From contig JAVHJL010000010.1 of assembly GCA_036971715.1 (NCBI GenBank), positions 1 to 64,000 on the forward strand: a stretch of 64,000 bases of DNA, given 5' to 3'. The stretch comes from Arthrobotrys musiformis (Eukaryota; Ascomycota; Orbiliomycetes; Orbiliales; Orbiliaceae). Position numbers and translations under genes: made by a program. This document shows, piece after piece, positions 12,615 to 24,851 of this stretch. Position 1 is the stretch's first letter, and each line of letters begins with the position of its first letter. The notes beneath the pieces are model-generated. The model worked only from the letters and a program-made list of their open reading frames with translations. It had not been told where the DNA came from and made no database searches.

Positions 12615-15600
12615 AACGAACTTCGAAAATACCGACCCCCCCATAACTTTTGAACGGAGTATCTAAAATTAAATAAAAGTACACTAATCAAAAAAGCAAA
12701 AAAAAATTGATTAAAAATACTACAAAGTAAAAAAATATACAAAAACCGATAGAAAATAATCATGATATAAAAATATAAAAATATTTATAATTATCTATTA
12801 CATAAAAAAGGGGTTTTTTGTTTAATTTAAACTAAATCTTTTAAAGGTTAATTTTAAAAATAAAAAATATATTAACTAGTTTATTTTTAAATAAATTAGT
12901 ATTAGTGATATAAAGTTTTGAACCTATTTATTATAAAAAAGGACAGAGAAGATAAATATCAGTAGATATAATTGATTTAAAAAAAGAAATAAATAGAAAA
13001 AATCTGTTTTTAAAAATTAAAAGGTTAAATAATTTTTTAAAAGAAAGAGTACAAAAAATAAAAAATTTAAAGTAGGAAATAAAAAAATTAAAAAGAAATA
13101 ATATAAAAAAGATATATATTTAAATTGCTTAAAAAATATTAAAAATACTAAAAAAACAGGAAATAATTTAAAAATAGTAAAAAACGTATAAAATGTAAAA
13201 TCTATAAAATTTACAAAATTTAAAAATATTAATTAATTAATAAAAATTAATTATTTTTAAAAATACTATGGAATTTTTTATTTAAAAATTAAATATTTTT
13301 AAAGAAAAAATAAATAAAATTTTTAAAAAAAAGCTTAATAATCTAAAATTAATTATTTCTAAAATTTTTCTAAATTTAAAAGAGAATTTAATTTTGATTA
13401 TTTATACAAACACTAAAAAAGAAGATATTTTAAAATATAAAGAAGAAATTTATTAAAAATTTATTAAAATAAATAAATATATATAAAGATTTTTTAAAAT
13501 AGAAAATTAAAGATTCTTAATTATATATAAAATTTTTAAAAATCAAAAAATAAAAGATTTTAAAAAAGAAGTGAAAATAAATAATATAATTAAATTACTT
13601 AAAAATCCAAAATAGTTAATTAAGGAGGAAAAATTAAAAAAAACATTTTTTTCTATAGTAATTGTTATAAAAACAAAAATAAAAGCAATAGAAATATAAA
13701 ATAAAAAATATATTTTTCTAAAAAATAAAAAACTTAAAATAGAAAAATATATTAAATTTTTTGGAAACAATAAATATATAAATTGTTAAAAAATTGGTTA
13801 TTATGTATTAAATTACAAAAATAAATTAGTTTATAAAATTTATACTAAGAAATATAAAATAATTAATTATTTGTGTAATATATGCTAAAAAAATAAAAAG
13901 TTTTGTATATATAAATATATTAATTATAGAGGAGAATATGGGGTAAAAAATTTTTTATGTTTTAAAAATAAAAAACAAAATATCACCTTAAATGAATAAA
14001 AATATTTTAAAAATAATATAATATAATTATAAAAAATTTATAAATATAATGTAGTTAATTTTAAATTCTGTATTAATTTACAACAATATGGATTTAATTT
14101 TTTTATAAGAATTGTAATTTTTAAAGGAAAATACTATAATTATGTATTTAGGTTTTAAATTAATTTTTTTAAATTTAAAAACTAACAAAATTATTAAAAA
14201 TTGAAATAAAATAATTACTTTTATAAAAAAGAATTTATTTTACGAAATTATAAACTAGAAAGATTTAATTAAAAATAAAAACTGCTAGATAATTAATTTT
14301 AAATTAAACAAATTTAAAAAATTAGATTTATTAATATTTGTAATAAAAAAAAATAAAATATAAAAAATAGTAAATATACAGTAAATTGATTTTTTAATAA
14401 GATTAAAGATTACTATATTAAAAAAATATTATTAATTGGAGATTTTAATATTTATTATTTTTTATAAAAATTTAAAATTAAATTTAATTTAAAAGTAAAA
14501 AAAATAATAAAATTAATTAAAAATAAAAATTTATAATTAATAAATAAAAATAATATATTAACTTATTATAATAGTAAAAAAATAATAAATCTAAATTTTT
14601 AATTATTAACTTATTTTTTATAATTATTAATTTAAAAGAATTAATTATAAATTAAAAAATAAATGAAAAAATTAATACAAAATTAAATCATAAAATAATC
14701 TTAATTAAAATAAAATTAAAAGAAAATAACTTAATAGATAATTTTTTATTAATTAACAAATTTAATTAAAATAAAATTAATTGGGAAAATTTTAAAAAAA
14801 AATTATTAAATTTAAATAAAAATCTAAATAAAAATAATTTATAAAAAAATCGCTTTTTTTTATTTTATAAAAAAAGAGAAGATTTAGAAAATAATTTGGA
14901 AGTTGTAATATTTTTTTTTTAAGAAAATATAATTTTGGTAGTAAAAAGATCTATATTAATTTTAAAAATAATATTAAAATTAAAAATTTATTAAAATAAA
15001 GAAATTGAAAAAATAAAAAAAAAAGATATTAGAATAAAAAAGAACATAAAAATTAAATAAGATTTAATAAAATTAAAAATTATTTAAAATTAAAAAAAAA
15101 TAAATATTTTAAAGAAATTAGATTTTTTTAAAAAAAAATTCTAAACTAATTTTTTAGAAAATATAAAAAATAAAGAAATATTTTTAATACTTAATTTTTT
15201 TAAACTTAGAAAAATCCAAAAAATATTAAATCTAATTTATAAAAACAGTAATGCCTTTAATTTTAAAAATAAAGTAAAAATATTAAAAAAAAATATTATT
15301 TCTAAAACTATTAAATTATATAAAAACAATAAATTTATTATTACCAATAAAAATAATAATTAATAAAAAATTAATTAAATAAAAAAAAATAAAAAATAGT
15401 AAAATTAAAAAAACTATTTTTTTATTTAATTTTAAAAAAATACCAAAATTAAATAAAATTAATTTTTTGTGTTTAAAAAAAACTTATAAAATTATATTAA
15501 AAAAATTTAATAATTTATTTAAATAATTATTAAATTATAAATACTATTTAATATACTTCAAAAAAGCAATTAAAATAATTTTATTTAAACCAAATAAACC

Positions 15601-16448
15601 TAATTATAATATTTTAAAAGCTTATAAAATTATTAATTTTCTAAATTATTTAAAAAAAATATTAGAGAAAATAATAGTAAAAAAAATAGCTTTTTTATTA
15701 AAAATTAATAAAATTCTAAATCCAAAACAAATTAAAAGCAAAAAATAAAAATTTATAATTAATATAATTTTATTATTAATTTATAATATAAAAATAATTA
15801 ATTCAAAAATTAAAAATTTTTATTTTATTTTTAAATATTAAAGAAGTTTTTAATAATATTTTAAAAAAAAAAAATTAATTAATACCTTAAAAAACATAAA
15901 AACTTTTAAATAATTAATTTTATAAATTAATAATTTTATATTTAAAAAATTAATTAAATTAATTTTTAATAAACAAATAAAAAAATTAAAACCAATTAAA
16001 ACTAAAATATTATAAAATTTTTTAATATCTTTAATTTTTTTTTATTATATTTAATATTACTATTTAATTTATTAAAATAAAAAATGTTTTTTATTATTAA
16101 ACTATTTTATATAGATGATTTGGTGTTAATTACAACTAATAAAAAAATGGAAATAAATATATATAAATTAAAAAAAATTGTAAAAATAGTTTTTAATTAG
16201 GTTATAAATAATATAGTAGCTTTTAATAATATAAAATTAAAACTAATTTATTTTAAAATAAATTTAAAAAAGCAAAATAAATTTAGAAAATTAAATATTA
16301 AATTACTAAATAATATAATAATAAAATTTATTAACAATATAAGGTAGTTAAGTATATATTTTGATATAAAATTAAATTTTAAATATTATATTAAAATAAA
16401 AACAAATATAGTAAATAAAATTTTAAATTTTATTAAAATACTTACTAA
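12615..16448 (+). pseudogene. LINE copy 3, 5' part (5' UTR, ORF1, ORF2 to RT), RIP-mutated
   Basis: This is the 5' part of a full-length LINE, split by Gypsy-B and continuing at 22960. It starts with the family's conserved AACGAACTTCGAAAATACCG. Alignment to the intact copy covers the 5' UTR, ORF1 (its ATG now ATA, near 12866), and ORF2 through endonuclease and RT. The ORF1 knuckle region and the RT YIDD region (still readable as YIDDL near 16110) are visible, but frames are broken by many G-to-A and C-to-T changes on both strands. The first 60 bp are nearly unmutated. Length is collinear with the intact copy. Confidence 0.9.
16444..16448. repeat. Target-site duplication of Gypsy-B (left)
   Basis: ACTAA directly precedes the LTR and is repeated at 22955-22959 directly after the 3' LTR. 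The LINE sequence is continuous across the two copies, so this is a clean 5-bp integration duplication. Confidence 0.92.
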
Positions 16449-17063
16449 TGTAACGAAGCATGCCCAGCAGAAAGAACTCCAAGCAGAAATCCAGGCGGCC
16501 GGAGGAGCCCTCAGAATGACCATAGGAAACATCCAGGCAATACTATAGTTAGAAGAAAAACCACACAACGCAATATAATTTGCAGATCTAGAATAAAGAA
16601 GCACCCAGATCCAGACCTCAGAACTTAGAAAATAATATTAATAATGTTATTTTAGTTTGTGCAGCAGTAAGCCTATTTAAGCCTATGCCCTACACAAACT
16701 TCCAACTTACCAAGAAATAACTCATATCCAGTTCAGCATCCTATATAGCCGAATATCTAGTTTAGATTTATCTCCTATCCAGTTTAATATTCTATATCTG
16801 AATGTCTAGTTTACAATTTTATATCCTATCCAATTCAACACTATATCCCCGAATATCCAATTCATAGTCTTACCTCCTGTCTAGTTTAACATATTATTTC
16901 CTTTATCATTTATCTATTTAACTTGTTATGTTCATTATTATATATTTAGAAATTAAGTAATAATTTAAGTATTAATTTGTATTCATACTAGTATACTATT
17001 TTTGCTTTGTAATATTTATATATTACCTTGATACTTTGACTAGTTTCTATATGATTTTTTATA
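16449..17063 (+). repeat. Gypsy-B 5' LTR, 615 bp
   Basis: Starts TGTAACGAAG and ends TTTTTTATA (ancestral end TTCTTACA as in the 3' LTR), giving the TG...CA form. The first 120 bp are GC-normal and less mutated than in the 3' LTR, while the last 200 bp are more mutated. An internal array of TCCAGTTCA-like boxes spans about 16727-16892. Confidence 0.95.
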
Positions 17064-17156
17064 TTTTATTATTTCACAACCTATCAACCTAATATTTAAA
17101 TGTTTGGTTTAAATATTCAACTTCCCGGATTTTCCGAGGAATAGACTGCTACTATT

Positions 17157-18007
17157 ATGGCTGTTTTTGAGTACTTCAAAAATAATATGATAGTAGCAAA
17201 AATTATAATTAACTACATCAAATTTCTAGATCTTGATGTCTTTGATGGTATAAGATTTTATGAACTTAGAAACTTTCTAGTACAATTAAATAACAAATAC
17301 AAAAAAGAAAAAACCAAATTCAATATTTTAGAAATTAAAATAGTTTATGTTGTTAGTTTATTAAAGGGAAACTTTGTTGAGCTAGTTTTTAATGAATATA
17401 GTTTTGACAATGGAATATGGTCGTGGGGTATTTATGCTGCATTTACTACCTGGTTTGAAGAAGCTTTTGGAGACCCCAACCCGGCTGGTACAGTAGAACG
17501 GGAATTATGAAATTTTAGATAAAATAATAAATCTTTTTCTATGTATTTTACAGAATTTAAATGCTTGATGGGCAGATTTAATTATGACGATGTGGCCCAA
17601 ATTGCGTATCTAAGAAATGGTTTTTGTATTGAAATTGAAAAACTTTTGATCACAAGAGACATGTTATCTGCAAAATTCAATACATTCGTGATTTTTTGTT
17701 AGAAATTTGATAATAACTGGCAAATCTTGGACACAAAAAAGAAATTTCGTAACTTGGTAAATAACGAATTTTTTAAAAAGACTATTACTATTCTAGTACT
17801 AAAGGTACCAACCAAGCTTAATAATTTGGTACTATTAACGTAGGGAAACAACTACTTTGGGCCTAAACCTATAAACCAATCCACTAATAACATCAAAGGG
17901 TGTCTGACTTAAGAAGAAAAAGATTGATGACAAACCCAAAAACTATGCCTGTATTATAGAAAAAAAGGACACTTCGCTAATAATTGTCCAAATAAGAAGT
18001 TTTAAAA
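17157..18007 (+). pseudogene. Gypsy-B gag relic with CCHC zinc knuckle
   Basis: The reading frame from the ATG at 17157 is open for 117 codons, then meets a TGA at 17508. In the same frame the protein continues with further stops to about 18007. The N-terminal part (for example IKFLDLDVFDGIRFYELRNF) has the look of a Ty3/gypsy capsid domain. At 17946-17987 lies a knuckle read CLYYRKKGHFANNC, which fits C-x2-C-x4-H-x4-C except that the second Cys is Tyr (TGT to TAT). In the intact element gag would package RNA in virus-like particles. Function here is lost through RIP-type changes. Confidence 0.9.
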
Positions 18008-18009
18008 TA

Positions 18010-21000
18010 ATTATAACAAACACCCTCCATATAACCCCCGTCTAATCTGAGACTAAAATATTTAAGGATTCACTCATAAAAAAATCTAAAACGAGATAGC
18101 ATTTATTATAAGATATCACCAAGAAGATGTTAAGAAAAAATTGGGAAAAGATATTGCTTAATTATAAGGTATAACACACAGCAAAGTAAAAAACTCACTA
18201 TCACTTTGAGTATCCAAAAACCTCAAAGAATTTTCCAGATTTCTTTTGTATCCCAGAACCAATATTCCTGTTTAAACCCTAAAAATAATGAAATACTATT
18301 TGAATTATATACTGAGATCCCTGTCACTTTATACCCCCACCTTCAAAATTTTATTAACACCCTAGCATGTTTGAATAGTGGTGACACAAAAATATATATG
18401 AGTTGCAAGTTTACAATTAAAAATAATTTTCTACTTTATTTTAAAAAAATTCCTAAAACTGTAGAATATTTTAATGGGATAAGAGAACCAGTTAAGGAAA
18501 TAACTTGATTTAAGATGAAAATCCAATACTATAAAGAAATTATCAATGTTGATATTGTTAATATTATTAAACCTTTAAACTTGGGAAAATTATGGTATAA
18601 AAAACATAACGTTTATGTTGATTGAGAAAATAATCAAGTATATATGAACTACTTATCCAGGATTACTATTGTAGGTGCTGAAGTTTTTAAATGAATTATG
18701 AAATAAGGACTTGTGTTTGCTATTTATGGGTTAGGAAGAAAATGGAAACAAGTAATATATGTTGATGACAAATTTTTAATTGAAGAATTTATCAAGTTTT
18801 TTGAAGAATTTTAGGACTTGTTAGAAGCATTTTCCAAAAAGAAAGGAAATACTCTACTACTATGAAGAAAAGAAGATATGAAGATTTTTATTTCTTTAGA
18901 TGCTAAACTAATTTGGGAACTTGTATGATTAATGAATGAAGAACATCTTAAAGCCCTAAAAGCATGGATTGATGAATATATGACTAAAAGATTTATTAGG
19001 AAATCTAATAGTTTATGGGGAGTATTAATTTTTTTTGTTCTAAAGAAAGATGGCAGCCTATGATTTTGTGTAAACTAGAAGAAACTTAATGCTATTATTG
19101 TTAAAGACCAATATCCCTTACTTTGAATTGATGAAACCCTAAATCACTTTAGAAAAGCTAAATATTTTACACAGTTGGACATCTATGGTGTATATAATTG
19201 TATTAGAATAACCAAAAAAGACGAAGAAAAAACAGCTTTTCGTATTTGATATGGATACTTCAAGTTTTAAGTAGTATATTTCAGTTTGATAAATGCTTTT
19301 GCTGTTTTTTAAGTGTATATTAATGAAGCCTTGCAACCTTTCTTGGATGAATTTTGTGTAGTTTATTTTAATGATATTTGTATTTATAGTAATTTACAAG
19401 CAGAATATATCCGATATGTAAGACAAGTCATCAAAGTACTATAGAAAGTAGGATTTTATATTAAACTTTCTAAATGTGAATTTTTTATTAAAGAAATTGA
19501 ATTCTTAGGATATATTGTTAGAAGTGATAATATTAGGATGGATTTGGCTAAGATTTAAGATATATTTGATTGGGAAGAACTAAAGGAAGGATTTGGGGTT
19601 GTCAAGGAAGTATAGTTTTTTTTAGGATTCGCAAATTTTTATCAACAATTTATAAAAGATTACGCGAAAATAGCCAAATTTCTCTATAATTTAATTAGAA
19701 AGGATAGAATATTTTATTGGGGAAAAGAGGAGTAGGACGTCTTTTGAATATTTAAGTAAGCTTTCTGTACTGAGCTAATATTGAAGTACTGGAATCTAAT
19801 ATTGGAAATATGAGTAGAAATGGATGTATTTAACTTTATTTGTGCAGTAGTTTTTTTTTAAAAATATGATGATGGGTTTTGGCATTTTGTAGTTTATTGA
19901 TCGAAGAAGATGACTTTTGCAGAATATAATTATGATATCTATGATAAAGAACTTTTATCTGTGATTTAGGTGTTTAAAGAATGGGACTGGTACCTAATGA
20001 GCGTTTATACTCAAGTATATATCCTTATAGATCACAAAAACCTGGAATATTTTATGACTAAATAGCTTCTTAGATAGAGATAAGTAGGATGGATGGAATA
20101 TTTGTTCTGATTTGATTTTAAAATATTCTTTGTTTTTGGAAAAACTAATACTAAAGTTGATGTACTAACCAGAAGGTCGAAAGACCTCCCTTAAGGAGGG
20201 GAGGATGAGTATATAAAAAATCGAATTAGAATACTCATACTACTCGAGAAAATCCAACAAATCGGCATAATGATAATGTAGGAAGATTAGAAAACAGCGA
20301 TATTTAAAGACCTATATATCTAAGATATTATGAAAGCTTTAAAAAAAGGAGATAAACAACATTCTAAGGTGAAAATTTTAGAAATGGAAGAATAGTAGAA
20401 TGAATTTTACTATAATGGTAAAAAAGTAGTATCTGATAATGAGGGAATTTGTGAAGAAATATTATGATAATATTATGATTATTTTATTGTAGGATACTTA
20501 GGTAGGGCTAAAATGCTGGAACTAATTTAAAGAGAATATATATGGGTAGGAATTTGGAAAAACATAGACCAATATGTTGATAATTGCTACATATGTAAAT
20601 GTATTAAAGTCTTAAGAAACGTATCGCAAGGATTACTACAGTCGTTTTAAATATTAGAAAGGAATTGGTAAAGTATTTTCTTTGATTTTATTACTGGATT
20701 ATTAGAATTAGAAGGGTATAATGCTATTTTAGTTACTATTGATAGATTTTTTAAGATGATTTACCTGACTTCTACTACTAAAAAATTGAGTGTTAGAGAA
20801 TTTGCTGGAATTTTTTTAAGAGATATTTGGAAATTGTATGGACTATTTAAGGAAGCTATCTTAGATAGAGGAAGGAATTTTTTTGATGAATTCTGGAATG
20901 AAGTTAATAGCTGATTAAAAATCTATTATTGATCTAGTACTGCTTACTATTTTTAAATAGATGGTCAAATCGAGTGCATTAATGCTATAGTAGAATAGTA

Positions 21001-21810
21001 TTTTAGAGCTTATGTTAACTACTAACAAGATGATTGGGTAGAATGGTTACCTTTGGCTGAATATTTTTATAACAACAAGGTATCTGATACTACTGGTATT
21101 TTTTTATTTACCACAAACTATGGCTGGAACCTAATTACCTTTGAATTCCAAGGATTTAAGAAATTCATTAAGAACTAGGAAGCTATAGAATTTGTTTAAT
21201 AGATATCAGACTTATAAGAAATCTTACGTACAGAAATTAGTTGTGTTGTATAAATATAGTAGGAATAAGTAAACAAATGATGATGTTTGGTACCTAAGTA
21301 TAAAAAAGGAGACCATGTTTGGCTTGATATGTGGAATATTAAAACAGTTAGACTTTGCTTTAAACTGTTTAATAAGATGGAAGGACTATTTTAAGTTCTT
21401 AAGTCCGTAGGAAAGCGAGTATATAAGCTAGAACTTCTTTTATTAATGTGAATCTACCCCGTTTTTTATACTAACTTGCTTCACGTAGTGCCAGAAAACG
21501 CTTTCCCGGGCCAAAATTACAAAAAACGACCTGCACTTATTACAGTCGACGACGAAGAGGAATACGAGGTTGAAAAAATCCTAGACTCACGGTTATACTA
21601 CCGTAAACTTTAGTATCTTGTTTAGTGGAAAGGTTGGAACGAACCTATTTGGTAATCTGTATTCGATATTATTTATGCTTAGGAACTACTCCATGATTTC
21701 TATAACTTTTACCCTGACTGACCTGGCTTTGCTGCCTGATTTTTTCGATTTTACTTTGCTTTTTTGTGATATAGCAGAATTAAGTGAACTAATTAGAGAA
21801 CCTTAATTTC
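18010..21810 (+). pseudogene. Gypsy-B pol relic: PR, RT, RNase H, integrase, chromodomain
   Basis: Conceptual translation with stops read through gives the domains in order. A protease-like CLNSGDTK lies near 18366-18390, where the DSG Asp is Asn. RT spans about 18880-19600, with QLDIYGVYN and YFNDICIYS for the usual YxDD motif (Asp to Asn), near 19361. RNase H spans about 19780-20190, with DHKNLEYF near 20032 and a RRSKDLP end. Integrase spans about 20440-21200, with FFDFITGL, ILDRGRNF and DGQIECIN giving the DD35E core. A chromodomain follows at about 21565-21725 (EVEKILDSR, then LV-WKGWNEP). The open piece 18206-18508 is part of the protease region. The enzymes are inactive because of stops and catalytic changes. 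The chromodomain suggests that the parent element targeted heterochromatin, which is known for chromoviruses. Confidence 0.93.
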
Positions 21811-22326
21811 CTGATATCACTTAAGAAATATTTTTGGACCCTAATCTATTCGAGTTTTAGGCATTAGAATCCATATATCTTCACTTATACCAGGAAATCT
21901 TCTGCTTATAGGCAGAATTGGCTGAGCTCACTCAACGCAATCTTCCAGTAACTTTTCTAATAAATTCCCAGATTAAGGATGATGAATAATGCTAGAATGA
22001 TGGCGCTATAATAGACCAATTATTTAATAAATTGATAGATTGCTACCAAGAACTTAGTATGAAACCTCCAGAAACTAAAGATGATGATGAGTCTGCGCAG
22101 GATTTTATTAGAACAGATATCCAAAATCATGATACTGCGGAGGAAGAAACTCCAGGATCGAATATTCCAAAATAAAACCTTAAGAAACTAGGTTTTCTAG
22201 GAATTATATGAAAAAGCAGCTATTGAGGATTTATGCTACTAAAGATCAGCAAATGATACTGATGAAGTAAGGAATCTACTTCTGTACTAGACATCAGAAC
22301 AGAGCATTGACAGGACATCAATGCTA

Positions 22327-22339
22327 AAAGGGGGGATTA
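22327..22339 (+). promoter_or_regulatory. Gypsy-B polypurine tract
   Basis: AAAAGGGGGGATTA lies immediately upstream of the 3' LTR start TGTAATGAAG, the expected place for the plus-strand primer of reverse transcription. It has escaped mutation. Confidence 0.85.
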
Positions 22340-22954
22340 TGTAATGAAGCATGTCTAGTAGAAAGAACTCCAAGCAGAAATCCAGGCGGTTGGAAAAACC
22401 CTTAGAATGACTATAGGAAATATCTAAGCAATACTGTGGTTGGAAGAAAAACCATATGATGCAACATAACCTGCAGACCCAGAATAAGGAAGTACCCAGA
22501 TCCAGACCTCAGAATTTAGAAAATAATATTAATAGTGTTATTTCAGCTTGTGCGGCAGTAAGTTTGTTTAGGTTTATGCCCTACACAGACTTCCGACTTA
22601 TTAAGAAACAACTTATGTCCAGTTCAGCATCCTGTATAGCCGAATATCCAGTTCAGATTTATCTTCTATCCAGTTCAATATTCTATGTCCGAATGTCCAG
22701 TTCACAGTTTTATGTCCTGTCCAGTTCAACACTATATCCCCAAATATCCAATTCATAGTCTTACCTCCTGTCCAGTCCAACATGTTATTTCCTTTATCAT
22801 TTATCTATTTAACTCACTATATTCACCATCATATATTTAGAAACCAAGCAACAATTTAAGTATCAATCTGTATTCACACTAGTACACCATCCTTGCCTTG
22901 TAACATTTGTGTATTACCTTGATACCTCGACTAGTCTCTATACGATTTCTTACA
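22340..22954 (+). repeat. Gypsy-B 3' LTR, 615 bp, with box array
   Basis: Starts TGTAATGAAG and ends TTCTTACA. It is the same length as the 5' LTR. From 22617 to 22783 it carries about seven TCCAGTTCA-like boxes spaced roughly 22-25 bp apart. The downstream half keeps C residues (CACACTAGTACACCATCC) that are T in the 5' LTR. Confidence 0.95.
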
Positions 22955-22959
22955 ACTAA
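22955..22959. repeat. Target-site duplication of Gypsy-B (right)
   Basis: ACTAA directly follows the 3' LTR and matches 16444-16448. Confidence 0.92.
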
Positions 22960-24840
22960 TTTAAAAAAAGGATTTAAAACTAAAATAATAATATAATTGT
23001 ATAAAAGCCATATTTATTCTATTTTTAATTATAAGTTTAAAATATAATAAAAAAACTAAAAATAATAAAATATTTTAAAAAAATTTAAATTAATTTAAAA
23101 TAAAATATTAAGAAAAATAATAGGAGGTTTTAAAATAACTATAATAAATATATTAAAAATTAAAATTTTTATTTTATTATTAAAAATAAAATTAAATAAG
23201 ATACAAAGAAGGTATACTCTAAGATTTTTTTTTCTTAATAAAAATTATTTAATAAAAAAGAGATTTTTAGAGTTATTTCTACTAGAATTTAATTTTGAAA
23301 GAAAGGAAATAAAACTAAGATTTTATTTAAAATAAAAATAAAAAAGAAAAAAATAAAAAAAAAAATATTTTTATACTAAATAAAATATTATTAAAAATTA
23401 ATTTTTTAATAAACTTATATACAAAAATGAAAAAATTAAATATAAAATTCAATCTACCTTAGATTAAAAATAAAATTAATTGTTTTTATAAATAACGTAT
23501 TTAAGGATTTAGAAGTAAAAAACTACAAAAATAAAAAAAAAGGTAAATTAAATTTTAGAAAAAATTTACTTATTTATATAAATAGTTTTATGTTAAAAAT
23601 AAAAAATAAAAATAAAAAAAAGAATAATAAAAATAAAAAAGAAAAATCCTCAAAAACTAAAATTTATAAAGAAATAGATAATAAATTTATTTTTAAAATT
23701 TATTTTAATTTAAGAAAAAATATATAATACAAAATTAATTGTTTTAAAAAAAAAATTCGAAAAATTTTTTAAAATAATTAATAAAAATAAAGAAATAAAG
23801 AATATTTATTTCTTTACTAATAACTAAATTATAATAAAAAAATTACAAAACCTAAATTTAAAGCCTAATTAGGAAATAATTTTAGAAATTTAAAATATAA
23901 CAAATAAATTAAATTTTAGAAATATTAACATATTTATAGAATAAATTCTAGATTATTTTAAAATTATTAAAAATAAAAAAGCAAATTATTTAGCCAAAAA
24001 AGCTACAAAAATAAAAAATAAAAATTTATTTAAATTTTTTGTTTATTTAAAAAAAAAAAAATTAAAGAAAAGGATTTACCAAAATAAAAAAAAAAATACA
24101 AAAAATAAAAAAATAAATTAAATTATATTAATAAACTAAAATTAAAAAGAAATAAGATATTTACTAAATTTAATAATAATTTTATTTCTTTTTTAATTTA
24201 ACTAAAAACTAAGTATAAATACTTTAATAATTATTTATATAAAATTCCAAATTTTAAAATTTTAAATAAAAACTATATATGTAGAAATAAGTTTTAAATA
24301 TTAAAATATTTAATTATAAAATATAAAATTTATAATGAAGAAAGAAAAATATTAAAAAAAAAATTTAAAAAAGTTAATAAATAATTAAATTATTATTTTT
24401 TATTATTTAATAATAAAGGTATGATCTTTTTAAAAAAATTCCTAAATAAAATAAATATTATAAAAAGAAAATGTAATAAAAATTCTAAAAATGATTATTT
24501 CATAAAATAGAGAAATTTGGAAGTTTGAAAAAATGAAAAGATTCTGAAAATAAGATATATCATTTTAATATTATATCAAAGTAGATGGGTAAGAATAATA
24601 GATATATAATATTATTCTTTTAATAAAAAAAAAGAAGAAAGAGACAAAAAGGGTTAGAAGGAATCTTAAAAAATAAAAAATAAAAATAAAAATAATAATA
24701 AAAATAAAAAATAAAAAATGATTTTATATAGTTTTTATTTTTAATAAGGAGCGAAAATCATGTATTTTAATTTCTTTTCCTTCATTCCGCCATAACCGAA
24801 AGGTTGCATGCGTGTATGATAAATAATAATAATAATAATA
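22960..24840 (+). pseudogene. LINE copy 3, 3' part (end of RT, RNase H, 3' UTR, tail)
   Basis: This continues LINE copy 3 exactly where 16448 stops, aligning to 32390-34285 of the intact copy. It covers the ORF2 region after RT, RNase H, the CCHC region, the 3' UTR and an AATAAT tail. Stops are frequent and changes occur on both strands, so this is among the most mutated LINE copies. Even so, about 60 bp from 24765 to 24825 (including CCGCCATAACCGAAAGGTTG) are unchanged. Confidence 0.9.
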
Positions 24841-24851
24841 TTAACAGATTT

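Larger units (their letters stand above)
16449..22954 (+). mobile_element. Gypsy-B: chromodomain Ty3/gypsy retrotransposon, complete but mutated
   Basis: This complete LTR retrotransposon has two 615-bp LTRs, a 5276-bp internal region, a purine-rich tract before the 3' LTR and a 5-bp duplication. Domains in order are gag with a CCHC knuckle, protease, RT, RNase H, integrase and a C-terminal chromodomain, which is the Ty3/gypsy chromovirus arrangement. It sits inside LINE copy 3. G-to-A and C-to-T changes put stops (often TGA or TAG for Trp or Gln) in every domain, so it is not autonomous. It is the least mutated of the four Gypsy-B copies here and serves as the reference for the others. Confidence 0.95.

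Noticed and set aside
16386..16604. Small open frame across the LINE to Gypsy-B LTR junction
   Set aside because: It crosses an insertion boundary and lies antisense in an LTR, so it cannot be an ancestral gene.
22456..22758. 100-codon open frame in the Gypsy-B 3' LTR
   Set aside because: It is open because of the box repeats; the same region in the 5' LTR has stops, and LTRs of this type do not code.
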